From contig CAVSPW010000005.1 of NCBI GenBank assembly GCA_963729935.1, forward strand, positions 496,001 through 560,000: a DNA stretch of 64,000 bases, given 5' to 3'. Numbering within the stretch: the first letter of the stretch is position 1; the number at the start of each line of letters is the position of its first letter. The translations under genes and the position numbers were made by a program. Shown here piece by piece: positions 43,695 through 52,498 of the stretch. The notes below the pieces were generated by a model that saw only the letters and a list, made by a program, of their open reading frames with translations, did no database searches and was not told the origin of the DNA. The DNA is from CAIKMD01 sp963729935. Its GTDB lineage: Bacteria > Pseudomonadota > Alphaproteobacteria > ATCC43930 > CGMCC-115725.

Positions 43695-45473
43695 GTGACG
43701 TTGGAGCAAGCGCTCTCGCTCGCCATCCTCGGCGGGCTACTGGTCCTCTTCGTCTGGGATCGCTTTCGCTTCGATGTCGTCGCGCTCTTGGCCCTACTCG
43801 CGGCCGTCGCCTGCGGCGTCGTCCCCGCGCACGCGGCATTCAACGGCTTCGGCAATTCGCTCCTTCCCCTCATCGCATCCGCGCTCGTCGTCAGCAGCGC
43901 CGTCGCCAAATCGGGCGCGATCGGCGAACTCGTGCGCCTGTTGCGGCCGGTCTTGAGCCACCGCCCGTTGCAGGTCGGCGCCCTGTCGGGAATCGTCGCC
44001 GCGCTTTCGGCGGTGGTCAAGAATATCGGCGCCCTGGCGATCTTCCTTCCGGTCGCGATGCAGGTGGCCCGCCGCAGCAAGAGGTCGGTCGGCGAATTCC
44101 TCATGCCCATGTCTTTCGGCTCGTTGGTCGGCGGCATGATGACGTTGATCGGAACCTCGCCCAACCTCATCGCCTCGAGCGTTCGCGAGGAATTGCTCGG
44201 CTCGCCCTATCGCATGTTCGATTTCTTTCCGGTCGGATTCGGAATCATGCTGCTCGGCGTGGCGTTTCTTTCCGTCGGCTGGCGGCTGCTGCCAATTCGC
44301 GGCGCCGGCCAGGACAGCGGCGACGCGCCGTTCCAGATCGAGGACTACATCAGCGAGGCGCTGCTGCCCGAAACCTCGCCGCTGGTCGGCAAGACCGTCG
44401 CCGATCTCGAAAGATTGAGCGAGGGCAGCGTGACGGTCACGGCCATCATTCGCGAGGGCCATCGACGCTACACCCCGGCCGGATATTGGCCGCTTTTTGC
44501 CGAGGATGTCCTCGTTCTCGAGGCCGACCCGCAGGAACTGCAATCCCTCATCCACGCCGCGCATCTGGAGCTCGTCGGGCATGAGGAGGTGAAGAATGGC
44601 GAGAAAGATTCCGGCGACGCCGTCGCGATTGAAGCCGTCGTGACCGCGAATTCGCCCATGATCGGAGCCTCGAGCAGCGCGCTGCGCTTGCGCGACCGGT
44701 ACGGGGTCAACCTGCTCGCCTTGAGCCGCAGCGGGCACCGCAACACATCGCGGCTCGGCAAAATGAGCTTCCGCGAAGGCGACGTGGTGGTGCTGCACGG
44801 CTCTGCCGCGGCGATGGCCGACGCCTTGGCGCGGCTCGGCTGCCTCCCGCTGGCGGAGCGCAATCTGCAGCTGGGCCGGCCGCGCAAGATCCTGCTCACG
44901 AGCATCGTCCTTCTCGCTTGCGTCGTCCTCGCCGCCACCGAATTGGTGCCGCCGGCGCTGGCTTTCTTGGGCGGCGCGGTCGCGGTCGTGGTGCTCGGCA
45001 TCCTGAGCCTGCGCGAGGCTTATGAGGCCGTCGACTGGCCGATCCTCATCATGCTGGGCGCGCTCATCCCGATCGGCGAGGCGATGCACGCCAACGGCAC
45101 CACGAGCGTCGTCGCCGGATGGTTGTTGAGCGCGTCGGCGGTTTTGCCGGTCTGGGGCATGCTGGCGCTGCTCCTGATCGTCACCATGCTGCTGACGCCG
45201 CTCGTGCATCACGCGGCCGCCGTTCTCGTAATGGGTCCGGTCGCCGCCACGATCGCGCAAACTCTCGGCGTCAGCGTCGACACCTTCCTGATGGCCGTGG
45301 CGGTCGGGGCGTCGTGCGACTTCCTCTCGCCGATCGGACATCAATGCAACACCCTGGTGATGGGGCCCGGCGGCTATCGCTTCGGCGACTACTGGCGCCT
45401 CGGCTTGCCGCTCTCGCTGCTGGTGGTTGGCTGCGGCGTGCCTCTCATCCTCCTGGCTTGGCCGCTGCATTGA
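43695..45473 (+). CDS. SLC13/DASS-type permease with two TrkA-C domains
   Basis: A 592-residue carrier. The N-terminal half has about six helices including VKNIGALAIFLPVAMQVARR and SFGSLVGGMMTLIGTSPNLI with the SNT-like Na+/ligand motif. The middle (about 210-390) carries two soluble RCK/TrkA-C domains: EALLPETSPLVGKTVADLER and AVVTANSPMIGASSSALRLR. The second half repeats GASCDFLSPIGHQCNTLVMG. DASS carriers take up di-/tricarboxylates or sulfate; the ligand is not readable. TrkA-C domains probably bind a nucleotide or second messenger. Start is GTG 43695. Confidence 0.85.
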   Translation: MTLEQALSLAILGGLLVLFVWDRFRFDVVALLALLAAVACGVVPAHAAFNGFGNSLLPLIASALVVSSAVAKSGAIGELVRLLRPVLSHRPLQVGALSGIVAALSAVVKNIGALAIFLPVAMQVARRSKRSVGEFLMPMSFGSLVGGMMTLIGTSPNLIASSVREELLGSPYRMFDFFPVGFGIMLLGVAFLSVGWRLLPIRGAGQDSGDAPFQIEDYISEALLPETSPLVGKTVADLERLSEGSVTVTAIIREGHRRYTPAGYWPLFAEDVLVLEADPQELQSLIHAAHLELVGHEEVKNGEKDSGDAVAIEAVVTANSPMIGASSSALRLRDRYGVNLLALSRSGHRNTSRLGKMSFREGDVVVLHGSAAAMADALARLGCLPLAERNLQLGRPRKILLTSIVLLACVVLAATELVPPALAFLGGAVAVVVLGILSLREAYEAVDWPILIMLGALIPIGEAMHANGTTSVVAGWLLSASAVLPVWGMLALLLIVTMLLTPLVHHAAAVLVMGPVAATIAQTLGVSVDTFLMAVAVGASCDFLSPIGHQCNTLVMGPGGYRFGDYWRLGLPLSLLVVGCGVPLILLAWPLH

Positions 45474-45542
45474 GCCCGCTTCGCGAGATATCGGCGATGA
45501 TCGCAGGCGGCGCTGAGTTCCATCGGCCGCCGAGGTAAGCCG

Positions 45543-46973
45543 GTGTTCTTCGAGACCGACATACCGAGCCGCCTCGATCGGCTCGCCTGGAGCCGGTTTC
45601 ATTGGCTCGTCGTCGCCGCGCTTGGCATCACCTGGATCCTCGACGGGCTCGAAGTCACGCTGGTGGGCTCTCTCTCGGGCGCGATGGCCGCCGATTCGAC
45701 GCTCGCGCTCAGCGGGACGCGGATCGGGCTGGCAGCAAGCGCCTATCTTGTCGGCGCCATTCTGGGCGCGATCGGCTTCGGGCATCTGACGGATGCCTAC
45801 GGACGCAAGCGGCTCTTCACCATCACCGTGGCGGTCTACGCGATCGCCACCTTGGCAACCGGCCTTTCCTGGGACTTCTGGTCCTTTGCCTTCTTCCGTT
45901 TCTTGACGGGGATGGGCATCGGCGGCGAATACGCCGCAATCAACTCGGCGGTCGACGAATTGATTCCGGCGCGGTGCCGTGGCTGGACCGATCTTTCGAT
46001 CAATGGCAGCTTTTGGATCGGCGCGGCTTTGGGCGCGGGCGGATCTTTGCTTTTTCTCGATCCCAGCGTGATCGCGCCGGCGCTCGGCTGGCGGATCGCG
46101 TTTGCAACCGGCGGCGTGCTCGCCTGCATCGTCATCGTGCTCCGGCGCTACGTGCCGGAGAGCCCGCGCTGGCTGATGACCCATGGCCGGCTCGACGAGG
46201 CCGAGGCGATCACGCGTCACATCGAGGCGCGCGTCGGCATCGGCCCCGATACTCAACCGCTCGCGACCATCCGGCTGCGGCACGGGCACCGCTTCGGGCT
46301 CTGGCCCCTGCTGCGCATGATCGCGCGGCATTACCGCCGGCGGGCGATCCTCGGCCTCGTGCTGATGGCGGCGCAAGCGTTTTTCTACAACGCGATCTTC
46401 TTCACCTATGCGCTCGTGCTCACCCGCTTCTATGCCGTGCCGGCCGGCAAGGTCGGGCAATACATTATTGCCTTTGCCATCGGTAACTTCTTCGGGCCAC
46501 TGCTTCTCGGACGGTTTTTCGACAGCCACGGGCGCAAGCCCATGATGGTCGCAACCTACGCGCTCGCCGGCGCTTTGATGGCCGCGACGGCGATTCTCTT
46601 CGGCCGCGACCTGCTCGATGCGAGCGAACTGACCGCGGCCTGGACGGTGATCTTCTTCTTCGCCTCGGCCGCGGCGAGCGCCGCCTATTTGACCGTCGGC
46701 GAATGTTTCCCCCTGGAGACGCGCGCGCTGGTCATCGCCATCTTCTATGCCGGCGGCACCGCCATCGGCGGCCTCGCCGGTCCTGCCCTGTTCGGCGCCT
46801 TGCTCGATTCGGGCTCGCGCGGCGCGGTGATGTCGGGATATCTCGGCGCCGCCGCGCTCATGCTCATCGCCGCCGCGGTCGAGGCTTGGCTCGGCATCGC
46901 CGCCGAACGCCAACCCCTCGAATCCGTGGCCGCGCCGCTGTCGAGCGCCGAACCGTGGCTTCCGCTGCGCTGA
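45543..46973 (+). CDS. MFS transporter, metabolite:H+ symporter type
   Basis: The 476-residue protein has twelve predicted helices. It shows the MFS motif GFGHLTDAYGRKRLFTITVA, the FLTGMGIGGEYAAINSAVDE segment seen in sugar/aromatic acid symporters, VPESPRWLMTHGRLDEAEA and GRFFDSHGRKPMMVATYALA in the second half. This combination (RxxxGxGxGGEY plus PESPRW) is typical of the metabolite-H+ symporter group that imports organic acids. GTG start at 45543; a 69-base gap from the DASS carrier. It converges with the LpxR-like gene. Confidence 0.87.
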   Translation: MFFETDIPSRLDRLAWSRFHWLVVAALGITWILDGLEVTLVGSLSGAMAADSTLALSGTRIGLAASAYLVGAILGAIGFGHLTDAYGRKRLFTITVAVYAIATLATGLSWDFWSFAFFRFLTGMGIGGEYAAINSAVDELIPARCRGWTDLSINGSFWIGAALGAGGSLLFLDPSVIAPALGWRIAFATGGVLACIVIVLRRYVPESPRWLMTHGRLDEAEAITRHIEARVGIGPDTQPLATIRLRHGHRFGLWPLLRMIARHYRRRAILGLVLMAAQAFFYNAIFFTYALVLTRFYAVPAGKVGQYIIAFAIGNFFGPLLLGRFFDSHGRKPMMVATYALAGALMAATAILFGRDLLDASELTAAWTVIFFFASAAASAAYLTVGECFPLETRALVIAIFYAGGTAIGGLAGPALFGALLDSGSRGAVMSGYLGAAALMLIAAAVEAWLGIAAERQPLESVAAPLSSAEPWLPLR

Positions 46974-46979
46974 GCCGGG

Positions 46980-48035
46980 CTACCAGGAGACCGCGAGGGC
47001 CGCGGTTCCGATGATGTCCTGCCTCGTCTGGCCGACGAATTCGTCGGTGCGCCGCACGACGCTCAGATCGACGCGCAGACGGCGAGACCAGAACGCCGAG
47101 ACCCCCGCCTGCAGATCCGCGACGAAAGTCTTGTGCTGCACGCTCGGGCTTTGACGAAAGCTGTTGCCGTCGAGAAAGATGTTGCGGGCGACGACGCGAC
47201 CTTGCACCCCGGCAAAGACGTAGAACCCGACATCGTCGCCGAGAGCCGCGGAATTGAAATAATCGGTGCCCGAAAGCGCGGGCCGGATGCGGACCGGGCC
47301 GTAATCGGCCTCCAGGTGGCGGCCGATCCGCAACAGCGCGCCCGCTTCGCCATAGGTGAAGACGTTGCCGCCGCTGCCGCCCAGTTGGGGCACGATATCG
47401 ATGCCGTTCTCGGCGCCGCTGAGGAAGGGAATCGGCACGCGCCACAGCCGCTCATAGGACAGAACCACGCCCGGCTCGTTCTGGATCTGGCTGCTCCAGC
47501 CGCGCGCCTGATGGATGCCGATGAATTGATGCCAGTCGTTCTGAACCTCTTTGCCGAGCGCGGCGGGACCGACGACGCCGAGATCGAGTTCGAGATTTTC
47601 GAGCTGGTTTCCGGTCTCCTGCAGCAGGCTGGCGCCGCTATAAAGCCAGCCGCCGTAAGGACGGTCGCGCGGATCGGGCGGCTTGATGTCGAGATCGACC
47701 GGCGTAAAGACGCTCTGGCCGAGAAACACCGCCACGCGCCGTGTGCCGCCGGTCGCAAAGACCGTCGGAAAGATTTGCGCCCAGTCGAAAAGGTCATTCG
47801 TCCATTCGTCGCCGATGCGCGGACTGAGCGCGGAAATCCGCAGACCTTGCGTGTAATGCTTGTCAGTATGCGTATAGAGCGAGTCGTTCTCTTCCAGAAG
47901 ATTCATGCGCCACGGGTCATCGGCGCCCGACGCATCCCCGGCATGCGCCGCAGCCGCGCAGATCGCGAGCAGCCCCAGCGCCGCGGGCGCAAGCTTCGAT
48001 AATCGTTGAGGAAGACAGCCGATCGGGTGGGTCAT
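46980..48035 (-). CDS. LpxR-like outer-membrane lipid A deacylase
   Basis: A 351-residue protein with a signal peptide (LAPAALGLLAICAAAAHAGD). The mature start DPWRMNLLEENDSLYTHTDK then HYTQGLRISA contains the E-N-D motif and RPYGGWLYSGASLLQET that mark LpxR (DUF2219). EVQNDWHQFIGIHQARGWSS includes the catalytic His region. The remainder forms amphipathic strands and ends in a single C-terminal Trp, as barrel proteins do. LpxR removes the 3'-acyloxyacyl group from lipid A in a Ca2+-dependent way. The family call is good, activity is inferred. Confidence 0.82.
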   Translation of the reverse strand: MTHPIGCLPQRLSKLAPAALGLLAICAAAAHAGDASGADDPWRMNLLEENDSLYTHTDKHYTQGLRISALSPRIGDEWTNDLFDWAQIFPTVFATGGTRRVAVFLGQSVFTPVDLDIKPPDPRDRPYGGWLYSGASLLQETGNQLENLELDLGVVGPAALGKEVQNDWHQFIGIHQARGWSSQIQNEPGVVLSYERLWRVPIPFLSGAENGIDIVPQLGGSGGNVFTYGEAGALLRIGRHLEADYGPVRIRPALSGTDYFNSAALGDDVGFYVFAGVQGRVVARNIFLDGNSFRQSPSVQHKTFVADLQAGVSAFWSRRLRVDLSVVRRTDEFVGQTRQDIIGTAALAVSW

Positions 48036-48114
48036 GGGACCGCGTGAACTTTACCGCGCAATGTGGCAGCATTATGCCCCAAAGCAATAAAACATCCTGA
48101 CGCGGAGGGAATTC

Positions 48115-49041
48115 ATGAAAGGTTATGTGAACACGCCCAAGGGCGCGGCGCCGGTCGAACTCGTGGATCTGCCGGAACCTGCCCCAGCGCCGCATGAGGC
48201 CTTGATCGCGGTGCACGCCTTCTCGCTCAATCGCGGCGAATTGACCCTCATGCGCATTCGCCCCGAGGGCTGGCGCCCGGGCCAGGATGTGAGCGGCGTC
48301 GTCTTGAAGGCGGCGGCCGATGGTAGCGGCCCGCAGCCGGGCACGCGCGTCGTCGGGCTAATGGATTGGCATGGCTGGGCGGAACGCGCCGCGGTCTCGG
48401 TCCATCGCCTGGCGCCGCTACCGGAAGCGGTGAGCTTCGGCGAAGCCGCCGCCTTGCCGGTCGCGGGGCTGACGGCGCTTCGGACCTTGCGTCACGGCGC
48501 CCCGCTCCTCGGACGGCGCGTGCTCATTACCGGCGCCGCCGGCGGCGTCGGTAATCTCGCGGTTCAGCTCGCGGTGCGATCGGGCGCGCAGGTGACCGCG
48601 GTCGTGGGACGCGCCGAGCGCGGCAAGGCAGTGGCCGCGCTGGGCGCGAAGGAGATCGTCGAGGACATTGCCAAGTCCCCCGGCAAATACTGGCTCGTTC
48701 TCGAATCGGCGGGCGGCGCCTCGCTCAAAGCCGCGCTTGGACTGCTCGAGCCGCGCGGAACCGTGGTCGTCTTCGGCAATTCGTCGGGTGAGGAAACCGC
48801 TTTGAGCTTTCGCGATTTCGGTGCGGCGAACAATTCCCGCATTCAGAGCTTCCACTCTTTCGCCTCGGGACCGGAGGAAGCCTTCGCGCCCGATTTGGCA
48901 TTGCTGGTCGCCCTCATCGCCGAGCGCGCGCTCAAGCCGCAGATCGCGGAGCATGGCTGGAAGGATTTCGCGCGCGTCGCCCATGAGCTGCGCGAGCGCC
49001 ACATCAATGGCAAGGCGATTTTCTGGATCGACCACGCCTAG
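48115..49041 (+). CDS. MDR-family zinc-independent alcohol dehydrogenase-like protein
   Basis: The 308-residue protein starts at ATG 48115 behind GGAGGGA. GroES-like domain with AFSLNRGELTLMRIRPEGWR and GQDVSGVVLKAA; nucleotide domain with RVLITGAAGGVGNLAVQLAV. Metal ligands are absent. It ends ELRERHINGKAIFWIDHA, as in quinone-oxidoreductase-like MDRs. It stands alone, divergent from the LpxR-like gene. Confidence 0.82.
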   Translation: MKGYVNTPKGAAPVELVDLPEPAPAPHEALIAVHAFSLNRGELTLMRIRPEGWRPGQDVSGVVLKAAADGSGPQPGTRVVGLMDWHGWAERAAVSVHRLAPLPEAVSFGEAAALPVAGLTALRTLRHGAPLLGRRVLITGAAGGVGNLAVQLAVRSGAQVTAVVGRAERGKAVAALGAKEIVEDIAKSPGKYWLVLESAGGASLKAALGLLEPRGTVVVFGNSSGEETALSFRDFGAANNSRIQSFHSFASGPEEAFAPDLALLVALIAERALKPQIAEHGWKDFARVAHELRERHINGKAIFWIDHA

Positions 49042-49136
49042 AACGAGGCGCGACGGCCCCCATCTTTGCTCAAAACGCAATTTCATTTCACGTTGCAGCG
49101 GTTGAAACCCGCGCCTGGCTGATTACGTGTTTTTAT

Positions 49137-49287
49137 GGTGCAACTTAGCTGGAGGGTGCCTAAGAAGCATGACTCCGCCGAATCATTGCTAGCCAGCACC
49201 AGACGCAAAGCCCGGCCGCGCGGCTGGGCGGTGAGCTTTCATAGCCACCCGAAATGAACCCCGCCGCCGGTGCGATGTGGCGGGGTT
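49137..49287 (+). other. structured intergenic region, candidate RNA element
   Basis: Three hairpins lie in a row in a 276-base gap: GGTGC...TAGC with GCTA...GCACC (49137-49200), CCCGGCC/GGCTGGG (49211-49228, loop GCGC, one G-U pair) and AACCCCGCC/GGCGGGGTT (49257-49287). I see no coding frame or known RNA family here. The last hairpin could terminate the converging phasin gene, or the set could be a small RNA. Confidence 0.35.
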
Positions 49288-49317
49288 CGCGTCGTACCTA
49301 TAGCGTCGAGTAAGCGC

Positions 49318-49764
49318 TCAAGCCGCCTGCTCGATCGGCTCTTCGTGCCGAAATGCGGGAGTCGCGACAAGCGCCACGGCCTCGGACGAGGTCTGAGCCG
49401 CGTAGCGTGTCGCCGTGGTCGCTTCGTGCGACACCGCTACCGCATGATCGGCGATCGCGTGCAAATCGGCGTTGAGCCGCTTCACCGAACCTTCGAGCCA
49501 ATCGCGCTGGATCGACGCCGCTTCTTGCAGATCGCCGCACCGCGCCAGTCTTTCGAAGGTGTCGAACGCCGCGTTCGCGCCCTCGCGCCGGCGCTCGATC
49601 CAGCCATTGGCAACAGGCATCGCCGCGTCGAGCAAGCCGGCCTGGCACCGCAGCCAAGCCTCGATCGGCCAACCGATCATCGCCGCGATCCAGGCATCGA
49701 AGGCCGGCATATCGCCGGGCGGGTTGGTGGTCGTAGATGCCGTTTTGCGTGTCTTCGTGGTCAT
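49318..49764 (-). CDS. phasin-like PHA granule protein
   Basis: The 148-residue protein starts at ATG 49764 behind GAGGAGG. It has a short Thr-rich N-terminus, a Trp-containing helix (FDAWIAAMIGWPIEAWLR) and long amphipathic helices. FDTFERLARCGDLQEAASIQ then RDWLEGSVKRLNADLHAIAD is the phasin segment with (D)LQE-x-x-x-x-QxxWL. Phasins coat PHA granules; their genes are regulated by PhaR, part of which lies at the left end of this window. Confidence is moderate because phasins are poorly conserved. Confidence 0.7.
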   Translation of the reverse strand: MTTKTRKTASTTTNPPGDMPAFDAWIAAMIGWPIEAWLRCQAGLLDAAMPVANGWIERRREGANAAFDTFERLARCGDLQEAASIQRDWLEGSVKRLNADLHAIADHAVAVSHEATTATRYAAQTSSEAVALVATPAFRHEEPIEQAA

Positions 49765-50030
49765 GGATGAGCCTCCTCTTCCGCTAGCAACTGTGACGTC
49801 GTCGGATGAAAAGTACGGGCCGATTTTTTTCGGAACGCGATCAGAATACGCCGGCTTTATGACGAAATTTTGGCCGCCGCATTGCACCTTGATGCATGTC
49901 CCGCCAAAGCGGGCGTCGGTTCGGCGCAGAGATGCAACAATCCAAAAAATTCGGAGCGTGGCCCGATTCGATCCAATCGGATCATGCGCCAGAACACTGA
50001 TGCCGCGCGGTAAAATTCGCGCGACCGGAT

Positions 50031-50870
50031 TTACGCGCGGTGCGGTTCCTCGGCGTTCAGCGCGGCGGCGATCGCGTTGACGAGGGGCTTCATATGAAAG
50101 CTCGATTGCGGCATGACCGCGATCTTGCCGCCCAACGCCTCGATCGCGGCGGCGACCACCGGTCCCACCGCCGCGATGCGCGTGCGCGCGAGGCCCTGCG
50201 CGAGCTCTGTTTCCAAGCCGCGCCGCGCGGCGACTTCCTTCAAGCGTTCGACCTGCGGCGAGCTCGTGAAGGCGATCGCGTCAACTCCTCCCTCGGCCAT
50301 GGCGCGAATCGTCGATTCGATCAGCGCGGCCTCGGCATCGCTGGCATAGCGATAGGGCAACACGGGCTCCGGGGTGGCGCCGGCGCCTCGCAAGAAATTG
50401 ACCAGCGCGTGATTGGGGTTGCCGGGGTAGAGCTGCACGCCGATCATGCGGCCGGCGAGATTTTCCTGCGCGAGCGTTGCGATCACGCCGGCCGTGGTCG
50501 GCTCTCCCGCCGCGAGGCCCGACGCAAGACCCAGCTCGCGCAACACGCGCGCGGACTTGGGCCCGCGCGTCACCGTGCGCAGGTTTTTGAGCGCGGCGAG
50601 GATCTCGGCCTCGATCCCGAGCCGGCGCGACAGAGCCAGCAGCCGTCGCAGCCCCTCGCCCGTCAGGAGGATCAGATCGTCGAACGCTCCCGCCGCCATG
50701 CGCGCGAGCCAGGCCGCGATCGGCGCCGGATCCTCGGCATCGAGGATCGTCACCATCGGACAGCGCAAGGTTTCGGCGCCCTGCGCCTCGAGCATGCGCG
50801 CGAAGAGGTCGAGCTCTCGGCTTTCGGGGACGACGATGCGACGGCCGCGCAAGGCTTGCGGTTCTTCCAT
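50031..50870 (-). CDS. hemD: uroporphyrinogen-III synthase-like protein
   Basis: A 279-residue two-domain protein with LRGRRIVVPESRELDLFARM, the domain-joining FDDLILLTGEGLRRLLAL and later VDAIAFTSSPQVERLKEVAA followed by RIAAVGPVVAAAIEALG. That is the HemD order (the TSxxxV segment is the family's best conserved patch). HemD closes hydroxymethylbilane to uroporphyrinogen III for heme and cobalamin synthesis. No other heme gene is adjacent. It is divergent from the GNAT gene by 51 bases. Confidence 0.82.
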   Translation of the reverse strand: MEEPQALRGRRIVVPESRELDLFARMLEAQGAETLRCPMVTILDAEDPAPIAAWLARMAAGAFDDLILLTGEGLRRLLALSRRLGIEAEILAALKNLRTVTRGPKSARVLRELGLASGLAAGEPTTAGVIATLAQENLAGRMIGVQLYPGNPNHALVNFLRGAGATPEPVLPYRYASDAEAALIESTIRAMAEGGVDAIAFTSSPQVERLKEVAARRGLETELAQGLARTRIAAVGPVVAAAIEALGGKIAVMPQSSFHMKPLVNAIAAALNAEEPHRA

Positions 50871-50921
50871 AGGCGAAGCTTACCACGGGACGGGCGCGCG
50901 CCGGGATGCTATGAGAGACGC

Positions 50922-51860
50922 ATGGCAGTCGAGATCAGAGCCCTGGCGGAAGACGAGGTCGAGACGGCGGAGCGGCTGCGCCGCCTGGCCTTCGGCACCT
51001 TGTTAGGGCTGGCGGATCCGCTGAGTTTCCGCGGCGATGCGGCGCTCTTGCCGGCGCGGCGCCGGGCTTTTCCCGAAGGCGGCTTGGTCGCCGTCGAGGA
51101 TGGCGCGCTCTTGGGCGTCGTCATGGCCAATGATTGGGGAAGCCTCGGCATCTTCGGCCCGGCCGCGGTCCATCCAGAGCATTGGCGGCGCGGCATCGCG
51201 CGGTCCCTGCTTGAGGCCAGCCTGCCGGTCTTCGATCGCTGGGGCAGCCGCATCCTTGGGCTCTTCACCTTCCCGGAGCGCGTCGCGCATGTGCGGCTTT
51301 ATCAATCCGCCGGTTTCTGGCCACGCTATCTGACCGCGATCATGGGGCGCGCCGTCACCGCGCCGAGCCCCGTGCCCGAAGCCTTGTCCTTCCTCGACAA
51401 TCTCGCGGATCGCGGCGATCTGATCGCCCAATGCGCGGGACTGACGAATTCGATCTTCGACGGGCTCGATCTCACGCGCGAGATCGCGATCGTGCTCGCG
51501 GACAGATTGGGCGACGTGATCTTGCTCGCGGAGGATTCGCGCGTCGCGGGCTTCGCCATCTGCCATACCGGCAAAGGCAGCGAGGCGGGATCGGGCGCGG
51601 CCTATGTGAAATTCGCCGCCGTCCGCTCCGGTCCGCAGGCGCCGCATCGTCTGGCGAGCCTCATCGACGCGTGCAGCGACTTCGCCCACCGAAGCGGCGC
51701 GACGCAGATCACGGCCGGCGTCAATCTCGGCCGCATGAACGCCTACCGGCAGCTCATCGAGCTGGGGTTCCGCGCCACGCTTCAAGGCGTCGCCATGCAT
51801 CGGCCCTGGATCGAGGCCTATGACCGGCCGGACGTCTTCGTGCTCGACGATTGGCGCTGA
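50922..51860 (+). CDS. GNAT-family acetyltransferase, two-domain
   Basis: A 312-residue protein from ATG 50922. The first GNAT domain has the acetyl-CoA motif A in GIFGPAAVHPEHWRRGIARS (Q/RxxGxG/A-like) followed by LYQSAGFWPRYLTAIM. A second, degenerate GNAT-like half (about 170-310) contains GSGAAYVKFAAVRSG and GVNLGRMNAYRQLIELGFRA. It may acetylate a small molecule or protein; substrate unknown. It is divergent from hemD. Confidence 0.78.
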   Translation: MAVEIRALAEDEVETAERLRRLAFGTLLGLADPLSFRGDAALLPARRRAFPEGGLVAVEDGALLGVVMANDWGSLGIFGPAAVHPEHWRRGIARSLLEASLPVFDRWGSRILGLFTFPERVAHVRLYQSAGFWPRYLTAIMGRAVTAPSPVPEALSFLDNLADRGDLIAQCAGLTNSIFDGLDLTREIAIVLADRLGDVILLAEDSRVAGFAICHTGKGSEAGSGAAYVKFAAVRSGPQAPHRLASLIDACSDFAHRSGATQITAGVNLGRMNAYRQLIELGFRATLQGVAMHRPWIEAYDRPDVFVLDDWR

Positions 51861-51917
51861 CCCGCAGCGCCGTCGCGCGAGGTGCGAAAAAGAATCCGCA
51901 GCACTCCCGGCTCGGCG

Positions 51918-52418
51918 TTAACGCAGCACCGGCAAAGCGGTCGAGTATTTGACCTGCTTCAGGGCGAAGGAGGAGCGGATCGACGCCACGCCCGGTATCT
52001 GCGTCAGATGATCGAGGAGGAAGCGCTCATAGGCCGCGAGATCGGCGCAGACGACTCGCAGCAGATAATCGGCGTCGCCGGTCATGAGATAACATTCCAT
52101 CACTTCGGGCCGGGTCAGGATCGCGCTCTCGAAACGTTGCAGAGCTTTCTCGATCTGGCGCTCGAGCGAGACGTTGACGAAGACGCTGACCGGCAAGCCG
52201 ACTGCGGCGGGATCGAGCAAGGTCACGTGCTTGCGGATGACGCCGCGCTCTTCGAGCGCGCGCACCCGGCGCAGACAGGGCGCCGGGCTCAAGCCCACGG
52301 CTTCGCCGAGCTCGACATTGGCCACCCGCGCATCCTCCTGAAGCCGCGCGAGGATCTTGCGGTCGATTGCGTCGAGGCTTTCCGGACGCAATTTTTTCGC
52401 GGTATTGCTACGCTTCAC
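51918..52418 (-). CDS. Lrp/AsnC-family transcriptional regulator
   Basis: A 166-residue regulator from GTG 52418, with GGGGAG upstream. The N-terminal winged helix has LDAIDRKILARLQEDARVAN and VGLSPAPCLRRVRALEERGV. The RAM effector domain has VMECYLMTGDADYLLRVVCA, the amino-acid-binding glycine loop. Lrp-type regulators often control the gene divergent from them: here an AceE-like 2-oxoacid dehydrogenase E1 starts 80 bases away. I infer control of that gene by an amino acid or its oxoacid. Confidence 0.9.
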   Translation of the reverse strand: MKRSNTAKKLRPESLDAIDRKILARLQEDARVANVELGEAVGLSPAPCLRRVRALEERGVIRKHVTLLDPAAVGLPVSVFVNVSLERQIEKALQRFESAILTRPEVMECYLMTGDADYLLRVVCADLAAYERFLLDHLTQIPGVASIRSSFALKQVKYSTALPVLR

Positions 52419-52498
52419 GCAATTATCTCCCCATCTGGCACCGAAACCGGGCCATCTTCGCAATCGGACTTTTGCGGTTCAAGCCTATACTGGGGCGC

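Noticed and set aside
43794..46913. 1039-codon minus-strand frame opposite two transporters
   Set aside because: Composition is dominated by Arg, Glu, Gln and His repeats with no fold; the plus-strand genes have clear families.
49765..50030. PhaR operator upstream of the phasin gene
   Set aside because: TGCA-containing sequence is present (TTGCACCTTGATGCATG) but no CTGC-N3/4-GCAG site could be found.
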